Origin: Streptomyces flaveolus
GTDB lineage: Bacteria; Actinomycetota; Actinomycetes; Streptomycetales; Streptomycetaceae
Assembly (NCBI RefSeq): GCF_014648815.1
Contig: NZ_BMRV01000001.1
Location: 124,001-188,000, forward strand
Length of the DNA: 64,000 bases
Reading direction: 5' to 3'
In this document: piece after piece, positions 40,875-49,622 of the stretch
How positions within the stretch are numbered: the stretch's first letter is position 1
Layout: each line of letters begins with the position of its first letter
Notes under the pieces: model-generated
Seen by the model: only the letters and a program-made list of their open reading frames with translations
The model's database searches: none
What the model was told of the DNA's origin: nothing
Position numbers and translations under genes: made by a program

Positions 40875-40934
40875 TCAGACCAGCCAGCCGACGAAGTGGA
40901 CGAGGCCGGCGAGGATGTCGGTGAGAAGGTTCAT
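40875..40934 (-). CDS. 19-residue hydrophobic peptide
   Basis: The reading frame ATG 40934 to TGA 40875 encodes MNLLTDILAGLVHFVGWLV. AAGGAG lies 10 bases upstream, and a strong terminator begins 15 bases downstream, so the small gene has its own expression signals. The peptide is almost entirely hydrophobic with one Asp near the N terminus and one His, and would form one short membrane helix. Candidates are a type I toxin-like peptide, a membrane-protein modulator or a secreted signal; nothing in the sequence decides this. No antisense RNA partner was identified. Confidence 0.55.
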   Translation of the reverse strand: MNLLTDILAGLVHFVGWLV

Positions 40935-41045
40935 GATCGTGCAGCTCCTTGCGCATTCATCGTGTGGGACCTGTGCTCGACTACGGTCTGCAGCCCGTCG
41001 CTCGCGCACCGTGAGTATCTCTGGGAGCACGGGCCCCATGCGATC

Positions 41046-42410
41046 TCACGAGCGACGATCACCTGTTCCAGGGAACAACTGATCCCCTGTTCGAAGCCGC
41101 AGTACGCCCAGGTCGGCCAAGTCCTGTGGTCTCAAACGCAGTTGGTCAGCCGTCACCTCCGCCTCCGCCGGTGTGCGCTTCAGGATCGCCGCGGCGAGCT
41201 CCGGCGCGATGACGGAGAAGTAGCTGTCCGGCGTGGCCCAGGTGCTGCCGGGCGCGGCCAGGGCCAGCGCGCCGCCCGAGCCGCCCTCGCCGATGACCAG
41301 CGTGGTCACCGGGGTCCTGGCCGAGGCCACGGCTCCGAACAGATCGGCGATGGCGGCACCGGCCCCCTGCCGCTCGGCCTCCGCGTCGTTCGCCGCGCCC
41401 GGGGTGTCCACCAGGGTCAGCACCGGGATGCCGAGCCGGTCCGCCAGGCGGATCAGCCGGGCGGCGGTGCGGAATCCGGCGGGCCCGGTCGCCGTGCCGG
41501 TCTGGGCGGCGTACGCGACCGTCCGCCCCGCGTGCTCGCCGAAGCCGCACAGCATGCCCTCGGTGTCCGTGCCGCCGCAGCGGTCGCCGGACAGGGCGAC
41601 GCGGTGGGCGAAGTAGGCGTCCAGGTAGGCCGCGGCGCGGGGCCGTTCGGGCGCCCGGGCCCGCCGGACCGCGTCCCACCCGGTGGCGGGCAGGTCCGTG
41701 GCGCCCAGCGGCCCGGGCACCGGCGCCGGGGCGTCCGACGGCGCCGTCAGCAGCCGCAGCCAGCGCCCCAGCGTCCCGCGCAGCTCCCCGGGCGGCACGA
41801 CGGCGTCCGCGCTGCCCGCCGCCACCTGCGCCTCGGCCGTGTACGCCGCCGGGTCGGCATCCGGCGGCCGGACCCGGGAACCGGCGAAGCCCACCTGGGC
41901 GCCGGGCAGCGCGAGGACCACGTCGGCGCCCGCGCCCAGCGTCGCCCAGCCGCCCCCGGTGGCCGGGTCCCGCAGGACGGCGACCTGCGCGAGGCCCGCG
42001 TGACGGGTGAGCGCCGACTGCCGGGCGACGCGCTGGAGCTGGGTCAGCGCGAGCATGCCCTCCTGCATCCGGCTGCCTCCGGTGGCGACCAGCGGCACGA
42101 CCGGCAGCCGGTGCTCCCGCGCGTACGCGTAGGCCGCCTCCAGCCGGTCGCCGGTGCGCCGGCCGAGCGAGCCGCCGAGGAACCCGAACTCGAAGGCGAG
42201 CAGCACGGCCCGGACGCCCTCGACGTGCCCGGTGCCGCAGACGACGGACTCCGTCTCGCCGGTGCGTTCGGCGGCGCGGGCGCGCTGGGCGCCGTAGCCG
42301 GGCCAGCCGAGCGGGCCGTCGGGTTCCTCGTCGCCGTCCGGACGGGGCAGTTCGGCGAAGTCGTCGGTGAGGAGGGCGAGGAACGCGCGCGCGGAGAGCC
42401 GGTCAGCCAT
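41046..42410 (-). CDS. Fused acyl-CoA carboxylase carboxyltransferase (AccD-AccA type)
   Basis: 454 residues in two crotonase-like halves. The N half resembles AccD (VVCGTGHVEGVRAVLLAFEFGFLGGSLG, GGSRMQEGMLALTQL) but lacks the zinc finger Cys4; the C half resembles AccA (GFRTAARLIRLADRLGIPVLTLVDTPGA, VIGEGGSGGALALAAP, SVIAPELAAAILKR). It would transfer carboxyl from carboxybiotin to an acyl-CoA. No biotin carboxylase or BCCP gene is near, so it must borrow them or act on another carboxyl carrier. It overlaps the end of matB by 8 bases, so the two are translationally coupled. The start is ATG 42410. Confidence 0.85.
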   Translation of the reverse strand: MADRLSARAFLALLTDDFAELPRPDGDEEPDGPLGWPGYGAQRARAAERTGETESVVCGTGHVEGVRAVLLAFEFGFLGGSLGRRTGDRLEAAYAYAREHRLPVVPLVATGGSRMQEGMLALTQLQRVARQSALTRHAGLAQVAVLRDPATGGGWATLGAGADVVLALPGAQVGFAGSRVRPPDADPAAYTAEAQVAAGSADAVVPPGELRGTLGRWLRLLTAPSDAPAPVPGPLGATDLPATGWDAVRRARAPERPRAAAYLDAYFAHRVALSGDRCGGTDTEGMLCGFGEHAGRTVAYAAQTGTATGPAGFRTAARLIRLADRLGIPVLTLVDTPGAANDAEAERQGAGAAIADLFGAVASARTPVTTLVIGEGGSGGALALAAPGSTWATPDSYFSVIAPELAAAILKRTPAEAEVTADQLRLRPQDLADLGVLRLRTGDQLFPGTGDRRS

Positions 42411-43881
42411 GGTCCAACGCCCGCTTCATGATCTTGCCCATCTCGTTGCGGGGCAGCGCGTCGAGGTACCTGACGACGCGGGGCCGCTTGTGCGGGGCGA
42501 GCCGGGCGGCGACGTGCTCGGCCAGCTCCTCCAGGGAAGGCGGCGCCTGTGGATCGGCCGGCGCGATCCAGGCCACGATCCGCTCGCCCAGGTCCGGGTC
42601 GGGCTCCCCGGTGACGGCCGCCTCCCGCACCCCCGGGTGTTCGAGCAGCGCGTTCTCGATCTCGCCGGCCCCGATCTTGTACCCGCCGCTCTTGATCAGG
42701 TCGGTGGCCTTGCGGCCGACGATGCGGACATGGCCGTCCGGATCGCGCACCGCCATGTCGCCGGTGCGGAAGAACCCGTCGCCGGTGAAGGCGGCGGCGG
42801 TGGCGTCGGGGCGGTTGAGGTACTCCGTGAACAGGTTCGGGCCGCGCACCTGGATCTCGCCGACGGTCTCCCCGTCGTACGCCGTGATCCGCGTGCCGTC
42901 CTCCTCCACGAGCCGCAGCTCCACCCCCGGCAGCGGCACGCCCACGGTCCCGGCGCGGGGCTCGCCGTCCGCGCGGACGCTCGGCCGGGGGTCCGGGGGT
43001 GTCCACCGGGAGGAGCACAGCATCAAGGTCTCCGTCATGCCGTACCGCTCGATCACGCGCCGTCCGGTCGCGGCGGCGATCCGCTCGTGGTCGTGCACGG
43101 GCAGCGCGGCCGACCCGGACACCAGCAGCCGGGCCCCCGCGAGCGCCTTGGCCAGTTCCGGGTCGCCGGGCAGGGCCTCGGCGATGCGGTGGTACATCGT
43201 CGGCACCCCGAACAGCATGGTGGCGCCGCCGCTCAGCTCCCGGGCGGCGCCCTCGGTGCTGAACCTGCCGAGGTGGCGCACCGATCCGCCGAGCCGCAGC
43301 GGGCCGAGGATCCCGAGCACCAGTCCGTGGACGTGGAACAGCGGCAGCCCCTGCACCAGTACGTCGTCGCCGGTCCACCGCCAGGCGTCGGCGAGCGCGT
43401 CCAGGGTGGCGGCCAGCGCCCGCCGGGGGATGACGGCGCCCTTGGGCGGGCCGGTGGTGCCGGAGGTGTAGACGATCAGCGCGGGATCCTCCGCACCGCC
43501 CTCGTCCGCCGGGGCGGGTCCGGCGGCGCGCACGTCGACGTCCACGCGCGGCAGCCCGGCGAGCGGCTCGGGCAGCTCGTCGCCGGGCGCGGCCAGCACC
43601 AGGGCCGGGGCGCTGTCGGACAGGATGTGGCCGAGCTCCTTCCCGCCCGACCTGGGGTTGAGCGGCACGGCGGCGACACCGGCGAGCAGCGTGCCCACGA
43701 CGGCGACGGCGGTCTCCATCGCCGGCGCCGCCCACACGGCGACCCGGCCTGCGCCGCGCACCCGTGCGCCGACGGCCCCGGCCGCCGCGGCCAGCTCCCG
43801 GTAGGTGAGGGAGCGTTCGCCGAACCGCAGGGCGACGTGGTCACCCGGGTCGCTGGTGAGGGCGGGGAAGAGGGAGGACAC
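42403..43881 (-). CDS. matB: Malonyl-CoA/methylmalonyl-CoA synthetase
   Basis: 492 residues, an ANL-superfamily acyl-CoA ligase. It has the P-loop-like LIVYTSGTTGPPKGAVIP, the A5 motif RYGMTETLML, GRKATDLIKSGGYKIGAGEIE (A8) and PRNEMGKIMKRAL (A10, catalytic Lys). The short length and GVPTMYHRIAEAL/RYGMTET pattern fit MatB, structurally studied in S. coelicolor (SCO2444 from memory), which makes malonyl- or (2R)-methylmalonyl-CoA from the diacids and ATP. The start is GTG 43881, with AGGAG six bases upstream. It is co-transcribed with the carboxyltransferase, suggesting a shared role in extender-unit metabolism. Confidence 0.88.
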   Translation of the reverse strand: MSSLFPALTSDPGDHVALRFGERSLTYRELAAAAGAVGARVRGAGRVAVWAAPAMETAVAVVGTLLAGVAAVPLNPRSGGKELGHILSDSAPALVLAAPGDELPEPLAGLPRVDVDVRAAGPAPADEGGAEDPALIVYTSGTTGPPKGAVIPRRALAATLDALADAWRWTGDDVLVQGLPLFHVHGLVLGILGPLRLGGSVRHLGRFSTEGAARELSGGATMLFGVPTMYHRIAEALPGDPELAKALAGARLLVSGSAALPVHDHERIAAATGRRVIERYGMTETLMLCSSRWTPPDPRPSVRADGEPRAGTVGVPLPGVELRLVEEDGTRITAYDGETVGEIQVRGPNLFTEYLNRPDATAAAFTGDGFFRTGDMAVRDPDGHVRIVGRKATDLIKSGGYKIGAGEIENALLEHPGVREAAVTGEPDPDLGERIVAWIAPADPQAPPSLEELAEHVAARLAPHKRPRVVRYLDALPRNEMGKIMKRALDHG

Positions 43882-43968
43882 GCGGCACTCCTGGAGGACT
43901 CGGGGAACGGGCACCCCCTTCCTACCCCGGCCCCGGGGCGATCCGACGCCGAGGGAGGTTGACGCCGG

Positions 43969-44598
43969 TCACGTCCCGTGCCCACTCACGCATGGCCGTC
44001 GCCGTGTCCCCACCAGCGTGGCCAGGTCCGGGGCCAGGGGCAGTTCGACCGTGCGCAGCGCCGGGTGCTCCAGCCAGTGCAGCCGCGCCCGGTCGACCCG
44101 GCCCTCGTGCGTCGGGGGCCAGCCGGTGGCCGGGGTGAAGTCGTCCAGGACCACCGTGCCGCCGGGGGTGAGCAGCCGGCTCACGTCGGCGGCCGGGTCG
44201 TGCTCCGACTTGCCCTGCCCGCCGCCGTCCAGCACCAGCAGGTCGTACGGGCCCCGCTCGCCGATCCGCGCCCAGTCGCCGGTGAGCACCTCCACCCCGG
44301 GCCGGTCGGCGAACACCTCCGCGGCGATCCGCGCGCGCCCGGGATCCCGCTCCACGCTCACCAGCCGTACGCCCGCGCCCGCCCCGGACGCCAGCCAGGC
44401 CAGCCCCACGCCGCAGCCCGTGCCCGTCTCCCCGATGATCCCGCGCGCCCCGCCCGCCAGGGCGTGCAGCAGCCGCCCCTGCTCGGGCCGGCAGGAGTAC
44501 GGGAACCCATGGGCCCGGGCGGCGGCCACCGCCCGTCCGACCAGCGGAGGCAGCATCCCGGCCGCCGTGTCGTAGGCGTCCGTCCCGGAGATCGACAT
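43969..44598 (-). CDS. Class I SAM-dependent O-methyltransferase-like protein
   Basis: 209 residues. The SAM-binding motif I is IIGETGTGCGVGLAWLASG, followed by the acidic strand end VRLVSVERDPGRA, then YDLLVLDGGGQGK and the late motif LLTPGGTVVLDDFTP with the DD metal or substrate site, the order of COMT-like O-methyltransferases. The substrate is unknown. ATG 44598 is chosen; an upstream in-frame ATG (44634) adds a basic leader. It diverges from the ATP-grasp gene. Confidence 0.8.
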   Translation of the reverse strand: MSISGTDAYDTAAGMLPPLVGRAVAAARAHGFPYSCRPEQGRLLHALAGGARGIIGETGTGCGVGLAWLASGAGAGVRLVSVERDPGRARIAAEVFADRPGVEVLTGDWARIGERGPYDLLVLDGGGQGKSEHDPAADVSRLLTPGGTVVLDDFTPATGWPPTHEGRVDRARLHWLEHPALRTVELPLAPDLATLVGTRRRPCVSGHGT

Positions 44599-44726
44599 GC
44601 CGCCGATCCTGCCGCAGCGGGCGTACCGGGTCACGGCCTCGGCCCCCCCGTTGTCGTCATGTTGTTAGCCTGCCCGGCAGTCGCACTGCCGTACGAGCTG
44701 GTCGCAGCGCCCCAGGAGGAGTCCCC

Positions 44727-45641
44727 GTGCCGTCCGCCCCGCCCCGCATCGCTCTCGTCACCTGTCGTCCCGGGCCGCAGGTCAGTGTCGATCGGGATCT
44801 GCCCGTGCTGGTCGCGGCGTTGCGGGGCGCGGGGGCCGAGGCGTCCGTCGAGGTGTGGGACGACGACGCGGTGGACTGGGGCGGGTTCGATCTCGTCGTC
44901 ATCCGGTCCACCTGGGACTACAGCTGGCGGGCGGCCGAGTTCACGGCCTGGGCCGAGGCGTGCGGGAAGGTCACGCGGCTGGCGAACCCGGCGGCGGTGG
45001 TGCGCTGGAACACCGACAAGCGCTACCTCGGGGAGCTGGCGGCGGCCGGGGTGCCCGTCGTCCCCACCCGGTACATAGCGCCGGGCGACCCCGTCGGCCT
45101 GCCCGGCGACCACGAGTACGTCGTCAAGCCGACCTCCGGCGCCGGCGCCCGCTTCGCCGCCCGCTACACGCCCGACCGGCACGCCACCGCCGTACGGCAG
45201 GTGGAGCGGATGCACGCCGAGGGGTTCACGGCGATGGTGCAGCCGTATGTGCGCAGCATCGACACGGCCGGCGAGCGGGCCCTGCAATACGTCGGCGGGG
45301 AACTGCTGCACGCCAGCCGCAAGGGGGCCGTCCTGACGCCCGGCACGCCCTACGACGAGCGGAAGGTCGCGCACCCCGGCCTCGAGCCCTGGAAGGCCAC
45401 CCCGGCCGAACGCGCCGTCGCCGAACGGGCCCTGGCCGCCGTGCCCGGCGCACCCGAGCTGCTGTACGCCCGGGTCGACCTGGTGGACGGGGAGGACGGG
45501 CTGCCCCGGGTGATGGAGCTGGAGCTGGTCGAGCCGAACCTGTTCCTGTGGCTGCACGAGGGCTCGGTGCCGCGCGTCGTCGAGGAGATCGTCAGGGCAG
45601 CCGGCCGTCGGCCGCCGTCCGCTGGAGCAGGCCCCAGGTGA
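44727..45641 (+). CDS. ATP-grasp family protein (glutathione synthetase-like)
   Basis: 304 residues. The pre-ATP-grasp domain (1-90) has the characteristic VWDDDAVDWGGFDLVVIRSTWDY; the ATP-grasp core has YVVKPTSGAGARFAARY, MVQPYVRSIDTAGERALQYVGGE and LYARVDLVDGEDGLPRVMELELVEPNLFL with the metal-binding Glu and Asn. Such stand-alone enzymes ligate a carboxylate to an amine or thiol; the substrates are unknown. The start is GTG 44727 with AGGAGGAG upstream. The 3' end overlaps a convergent gene by 50 bases. Confidence 0.86.
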   Translation: MPSAPPRIALVTCRPGPQVSVDRDLPVLVAALRGAGAEASVEVWDDDAVDWGGFDLVVIRSTWDYSWRAAEFTAWAEACGKVTRLANPAAVVRWNTDKRYLGELAAAGVPVVPTRYIAPGDPVGLPGDHEYVVKPTSGAGARFAARYTPDRHATAVRQVERMHAEGFTAMVQPYVRSIDTAGERALQYVGGELLHASRKGAVLTPGTPYDERKVAHPGLEPWKATPAERAVAERALAAVPGAPELLYARVDLVDGEDGLPRVMELELVEPNLFLWLHEGSVPRVVEEIVRAAGRRPPSAGAGPR

Positions 45642-46191
45642 ACTCCGCGACCACCTCGTGCGGCCTGCCCTCCGCGTCCGGGGCGGTGAAGGCGAGGCCC
45701 CACCGGGTGGGCGCCGAGCCCTGGAGCGGGCGGGCGGGTGAGAAGGCGCGGGCGGCCTCGTCGACCGTGCAGGACCAGGGGGTCAGGTCGTCCAGCGTGC
45801 GCAGCCGCGGGCCCTCGGCGCCCGGGGCGCGGACCAGCCACTCGTTCCAGACGACGCCCTTCTCGGCCACGAGCACCTCGAAGCGCAGGTCCGGCCAGAG
45901 GGGGAGCGGCCACTGCCGGGCCTCGCACTCCAGGTCCCCGATGCGGCGCGGGGCCGCCGACTCGGGCTCGCCCAGCACCGAGCGGTAGCGCGAGGCGGCG
46001 GAGCGGGACCGCGGGGAGCGGATCATCGCCTGCCAGCGCCGGTTGGCCTCCCGCATGTCCGCGATCGAGGCGCCCAGCTCGCGGCGGGCGTCCTCGACCA
46101 GGCCCGGGTTGTGGTCGGCCATGCGGCGCAGCAGCACCAGCTGGAAGTCGAGCGGCGTGAACGGGCCGGCGGGGCGCTGGGAGGAGGACAT
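45592..46191 (-). CDS. Uncharacterised cytoplasmic protein
   Basis: 199 residues. No domain is recognised with confidence. It begins SSSQRPAGPFTPLDFQLVLLRRMADHNPGLVEDARRELG, has a basic helical part (RRWQAMIRSPRSRSAASRYRSVLG) and a Trp-rich C-terminal half (WPLPLWPDLRFEVLVAEKGVVWNEWLVRAP, EFTWGLLQ). There is no signal or membrane span and no cysteine apart from two (ECEA-type and WSCTVDEA). ATG 46191 or GTG 46209 could be the start; neither has a strong ribosome binding site. It diverges from the IclR gene. Confidence 0.72.
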   Translation of the reverse strand: MSSSQRPAGPFTPLDFQLVLLRRMADHNPGLVEDARRELGASIADMREANRRWQAMIRSPRSRSAASRYRSVLGEPESAAPRRIGDLECEARQWPLPLWPDLRFEVLVAEKGVVWNEWLVRAPGAEGPRLRTLDDLTPWSCTVDEAARAFSPARPLQGSAPTRWGLAFTAPDAEGRPHEVVAEFTWGLLQRTAADGRLP

Positions 46192-46286
46192 GGGCCCATC
46201 GTCGCTCACCGGGGCAGGACGGACGCGCGTGCCCATTGCCCCGGCAAACGCAGTATGAGTAGCCTGTGTTCGCCATTCCGATCGCC

Positions 46287-46303
46287 TGTTGATATCTCGA
46301 ACA
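46287..46303. promoter_or_regulatory. Possible operator of the IclR/SMP-30 operon
   Basis: TGTTGATATCTCGAACA lies 51-67 bases before the iclR start. It looks like TGTTCGA-like dyad arms with one base missing on the left arm, and shares ATCTCGAAC with the operator-like sites in front of the arabinose transporter operon. Assigned by position and motif type only. Confidence 0.4.
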
Positions 46304-46353
46304 TCGGGTATCGCGACCGCAGGCGCCTGAGACACCTAGGGAGGGGGCCGGAC

Positions 46354-47127
46354 ATGGGACGTCTCGTACCAGCCGTGACCCGGGCTCTCGACATACTCGA
46401 GCTCTTCCTCGACGGGGACGGCACGCTCTCCGCCCCCGACATCGTGCGCCGGCTCCAGCTGCCGCGCACCACCGTGCACGAACTGGTCACCACGCTCGCC
46501 GCCCGCAAGTACATCGTCCCCGTGGCCGGCCAGCCCGGACGGTACCGGCTCGGGGTGCGTCCCTACCAGCTCGGCGCCCGCTACGCCGAGCACCTCGACC
46601 TCGCCGCCGAGGGGCAGCAGGTCGCCCGGAGCGTCGCCGAGACCTGCGACGAGACCGTGCACGTGGCCATCCTGGAGGACACCGACGTCATCTACATCGC
46701 GAAGGTCGACTCCACGCACGCGGTGCGCATGGTCTCGGCGGCCGGGCGCCGGCTGCCCGCCCACTGCACGTCCGTCGGCAAGATGCTGCTGGCCTCCCTG
46801 CCCGAGCCGGAGGTCGAAGCCCGCTTCCCCGACGGCGCCGAGCTGACCGCGATGACGCCGAACAGCATCACCGACCCGGCCTCGCTGCGCGCGGCCCTGG
46901 CCGAGATCCGCGAGCGCGGCATCGCGGTGGAGAACCGCGAGTCCAACCCGGACGTGTCCTGCGTGGCCGCCCCGGTCCGGGACCGCACCAGCAGGGTCGT
47001 CGCCGCGCTGTCGATCTCCGTGCCCATGATCCGCTGGAGCGAGGAGCGCCGCGCCGAACTGGAGGAGCTCGCCGTGAAGGGCGCCGCCGACCTGTCCGAG
47101 CGCCTCGGCCACCGGAGCGTGGCATGA
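46354..47127 (+). CDS. IclR family transcriptional regulator
   Basis: 257 residues. The N-terminal winged helix spans about 5-65 (VTRALDILELFLDGDGTLSAPDIVRRL, LPRTTVHELVTTLAARKYIV); the C-terminal effector domain includes VHVAILEDTDVIYIAKVDSTHAVRMVSAAGRRLPAHCTSVGKMLLA and CVAAPVRD. ATG 46354 follows GGGAGGGGG. It overlaps the SMP-30 gene by four bases (ATGA) and so probably controls that enzyme; the effector is likely a sugar acid or lactone. Confidence 0.92.
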   Translation: MGRLVPAVTRALDILELFLDGDGTLSAPDIVRRLQLPRTTVHELVTTLAARKYIVPVAGQPGRYRLGVRPYQLGARYAEHLDLAAEGQQVARSVAETCDETVHVAILEDTDVIYIAKVDSTHAVRMVSAAGRRLPAHCTSVGKMLLASLPEPEVEARFPDGAELTAMTPNSITDPASLRAALAEIRERGIAVENRESNPDVSCVAAPVRDRTSRVVAALSISVPMIRWSEERRAELEELAVKGAADLSERLGHRSVA

Positions 47128-47972
47128 CGTACGAGGTGGCGGTACGGGCCGAGGCCGCCCTCGGCGAGGGACCGACCTGGGACGCGGACGCGGGCCGGCT
47201 GATCTGGGTGGACATCCTGGGCTGCCGCGTGCACACCTACGATCCGGTCTCCGGGCGGCGGACGGTGCGCACGACCGAGCAGCACGTGGGCGCGGCCAAG
47301 CCGCGGACCGGCGGCGGGCTCGTCCTGAACCTGCGGGACGGCATCGGCGTCGTCGACCCCGACGGGACCTTCCGCCTGCTCCACCACGACCCCGTCCCCG
47401 GCCGCCGGGCCAACGACGCCGCCGTCGCCGCCGACGGCAGCCTCTGGGCCGGCACCATGCGCTACGACGAGGCCCCCGGCGGCGGCACGCTCTCCCGCCT
47501 CACCGGCGACGGCACCGTGACGACCGTCCTGGACGACGTCGCGGTCAGCAACGGCACCGGCTGGAGCCCCGACGGGCGGCTGATGTACTACATCGACTCG
47601 CCGACCCGCCGGATCGACGTCTTCGCCCACGACGACGCGCACGGCCGGGTCGCCGACCGGCGCCCCTTCGTCACCGTCGAGGAGGACGCCGGCTTCCCCG
47701 ACGGACTCACCGTGGACGCCGAGGGCTGCGTGTGGGTGGCGCTGTGGGGCGGCTCGGCGGTACGCCGCTACACGCCGGACGGCACGCTGGACCGGGTGAT
47801 CGACCTGCCCGTCCCGCTCGTCACGGCCTGCGCGTTCGGCGGCGCCGGCCTGACCGACCTGTACGTCACCACGGCCCGCACCGGCCTCACCGCCCCGCAC
47901 CCGCTCGCCGGGTCGGTCCTGGTGGTGCCCGGAGCGGGCAAGGGGCTGCGGCAGCCGGCGTTCGCGGGCTGA
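47124..47972 (+). CDS. SMP-30/gluconolactonase family lactonase
   Basis: 282 residues, a six-bladed beta-propeller. It has LGEGPTWDADAGRLIWVDILG with the metal-binding Glu, RANDAAVAADGSLWAGTM with the Asn and Asp ligands, GTGWSPDGRLMYYIDS and GFPDGLTVDAEGCVWVAL with the catalytic Asp. It hydrolyses sugar-derived lactones (gluconolactone, arabinonolactone or similar) in the cytoplasm. It is translationally coupled to the IclR regulator. A link to pentose metabolism is suggested by the operator similarity to the arabinose operon but is unproven. Confidence 0.88.
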   Translation: MTYEVAVRAEAALGEGPTWDADAGRLIWVDILGCRVHTYDPVSGRRTVRTTEQHVGAAKPRTGGGLVLNLRDGIGVVDPDGTFRLLHHDPVPGRRANDAAVAADGSLWAGTMRYDEAPGGGTLSRLTGDGTVTTVLDDVAVSNGTGWSPDGRLMYYIDSPTRRIDVFAHDDAHGRVADRRPFVTVEEDAGFPDGLTVDAEGCVWVALWGGSAVRRYTPDGTLDRVIDLPVPLVTACAFGGAGLTDLYVTTARTGLTAPHPLAGSVLVVPGAGKGLRQPAFAG

Positions 47973-48164
47973 CCGGGGCGCGGCGCCCGGCGGCCCGGCG
48001 CGGACCGGGCCACCGTGGGGCGGAGGCGTGCGCTCGGATACCGGGCGGCGTGGCCCGCGTGCTCGGCCGCCGGCGGCGTGCGGGGCGCGCGCCAGGCGGT
48101 CCGGTCGGCTGCGCCCCGGTGTTCGGCGGCCGGTCGGGAGGTCGTCGACCGCCGCGCGGCGCGC

Positions 48165-49568
48165 TCACGCGCCGGTGCGGTCCAGGGCGCGCAGGATGTC
48201 CCGTTCGGACGGGGTCAGCGGGGGCTCGGTCGCCGGGGGCAGCGGGGGGCCGGCCAGCGCGGCCAGCAGGGTGGCCGGGCGCAGGACGCGGGCCGGGCCC
48301 GTCAGGATGCTGGTCACGTCCCACAGGGCGGCGGCCGCCGGATAGGAACCGGCCGCCGTCCTCGTCAGGCGCCGGGTGTACGCGGTGACGAGCCGGTCGG
48401 CGGCGTTCGGCTTCCCGCCGCGCGTGCCCGGGTACCTGACGTCCTGGCCGACGGCCAGGGCCCACGCCGCGTCGACCGACCGGGCCGCCCCGCGCTGCAC
48501 GCGGCGGGCGAGACCGGGCGCGGTGACACCGGCCCTGCGCACCTCCCCGGCCAGTACCCGCGCGCCCAGCGCGGCCACCGACATGCCCTGCCCGTAGGCC
48601 GGGTTGAAGGTGGCCAGCGCGTCGCCGAGGACGACGAAGCCCTCGGGCCAGTGCGGGGCCTTCTCCACGTAGCGCCGCACATTGCTGGTGCTGCGGCTGA
48701 CGTGCACCCCGGTGAGCGGCTCGGCGCCCGAGATCAGCCGGCCCACGATCGGGTCGGGCAGCTCCAGCGCGTAGCGCCGGAACCCCTCCGGGTCCGCCGG
48801 CGGCTCGCCGCCCCGCGTGCCGGCGAGGCTGACCATCCACCGGTCGCCCTCGATGGGCAGGACCATGCCGCTGCGGCCCGGCCGGGAGGCGTACGGGTCG
48901 GCCTGCACGACCGTCAGCGGGAACCGCCCGGCGCCCTCCGGGACGCGGTAGACGCGGGTGGCGTTGACCAGGCCCGAGTCCACGGTCCGCTCCCGGACGC
49001 CGGTCACGCCGAGGCCGTCCAGCCAGATCGGCAGGCGCGAGCCGCGACCGCTCGCGTCGACGACGAGGTCGGCGTCGAGGACGTCGTCCCCGGCCCCGTC
49101 CGCCGCCGCGACGCGGACACCCGTGACGCGCCCCGGACCGCCCGTCAGCTCCCGTACGCCGGCCCTGCGGATGCCGATCCCGGCCCGTTCGAGCACCGCC
49201 TCGCGCACCGCCCAGTCCAGCAGCGCCCGGCTGCAGGTGAGCATGGCGGGGCCCTCGTGGCGCCAGCGCCGCAGCCAGCCGTCGGGCGTGAGCGCCAGCA
49301 TGCCCGAGCTCAGGGATATCTCGTGCGCCCCGGCCGCGAGCAGCCGCTTGCGCATCCCGAGGCCGGGCACGAGGTCCTCCATGGCGGCCAGGCCCCCCGC
49401 CATCAGCAGATGCGCGTGCCGCCCCTGCGGCAGGCCCCGGCGGTGCTCCGGTCCGTCCGGCAGCTCGTCGCGCTCCAGCACGGTCACCTCGTCCACCGCG
49501 GTGGACAACGCCGCCGCGGCCAGCATGCCGGCCAGCCCGGCACCGATGACGACAGCTCTACGGGACAC
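48165..49568 (-). CDS. FAD-dependent monooxygenase/geranylgeranyl reductase-like
   Basis: 467 residues. FAD-binding AVVIGAGLAGMLAAAALS at the N terminus, AHLLMAGGLAAMEDL, the DLVVDASGRGSRLPIWLD motif, and VVLGDALATFNPAYGQGMS closing the flavin site; the C-terminal 90 residues are helical. It resembles squalene-epoxidase-like and geranylgeranyl-reductase-like flavoenzymes. It is the last gene of the four-gene operon with the metallopeptidase and the two paralogous membrane proteins (54-base gap). The substrate is probably lipophilic; inferred from family only. Confidence 0.85.
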   Translation of the reverse strand: MSRRAVVIGAGLAGMLAAAALSTAVDEVTVLERDELPDGPEHRRGLPQGRHAHLLMAGGLAAMEDLVPGLGMRKRLLAAGAHEISLSSGMLALTPDGWLRRWRHEGPAMLTCSRALLDWAVREAVLERAGIGIRRAGVRELTGGPGRVTGVRVAAADGAGDDVLDADLVVDASGRGSRLPIWLDGLGVTGVRERTVDSGLVNATRVYRVPEGAGRFPLTVVQADPYASRPGRSGMVLPIEGDRWMVSLAGTRGGEPPADPEGFRRYALELPDPIVGRLISGAEPLTGVHVSRSTSNVRRYVEKAPHWPEGFVVLGDALATFNPAYGQGMSVAALGARVLAGEVRRAGVTAPGLARRVQRGAARSVDAAWALAVGQDVRYPGTRGGKPNAADRLVTAYTRRLTRTAAGSYPAAAALWDVTSILTGPARVLRPATLLAALAGPPLPPATEPPLTPSERDILRALDRTGA

Positions 49569-49622
49569 GTTCTCCTCCGGTTCGGCCGGACTGCGGTCAA
49601 CTCCCGTCGGACCCCGACGTGT

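Noticed and set aside
47973..48164. A possible gene between SMP-30 and the flavoenzyme
   Set aside because: Frames there are short and Arg/Ala-rich with no ribosome binding site; nothing is assigned.
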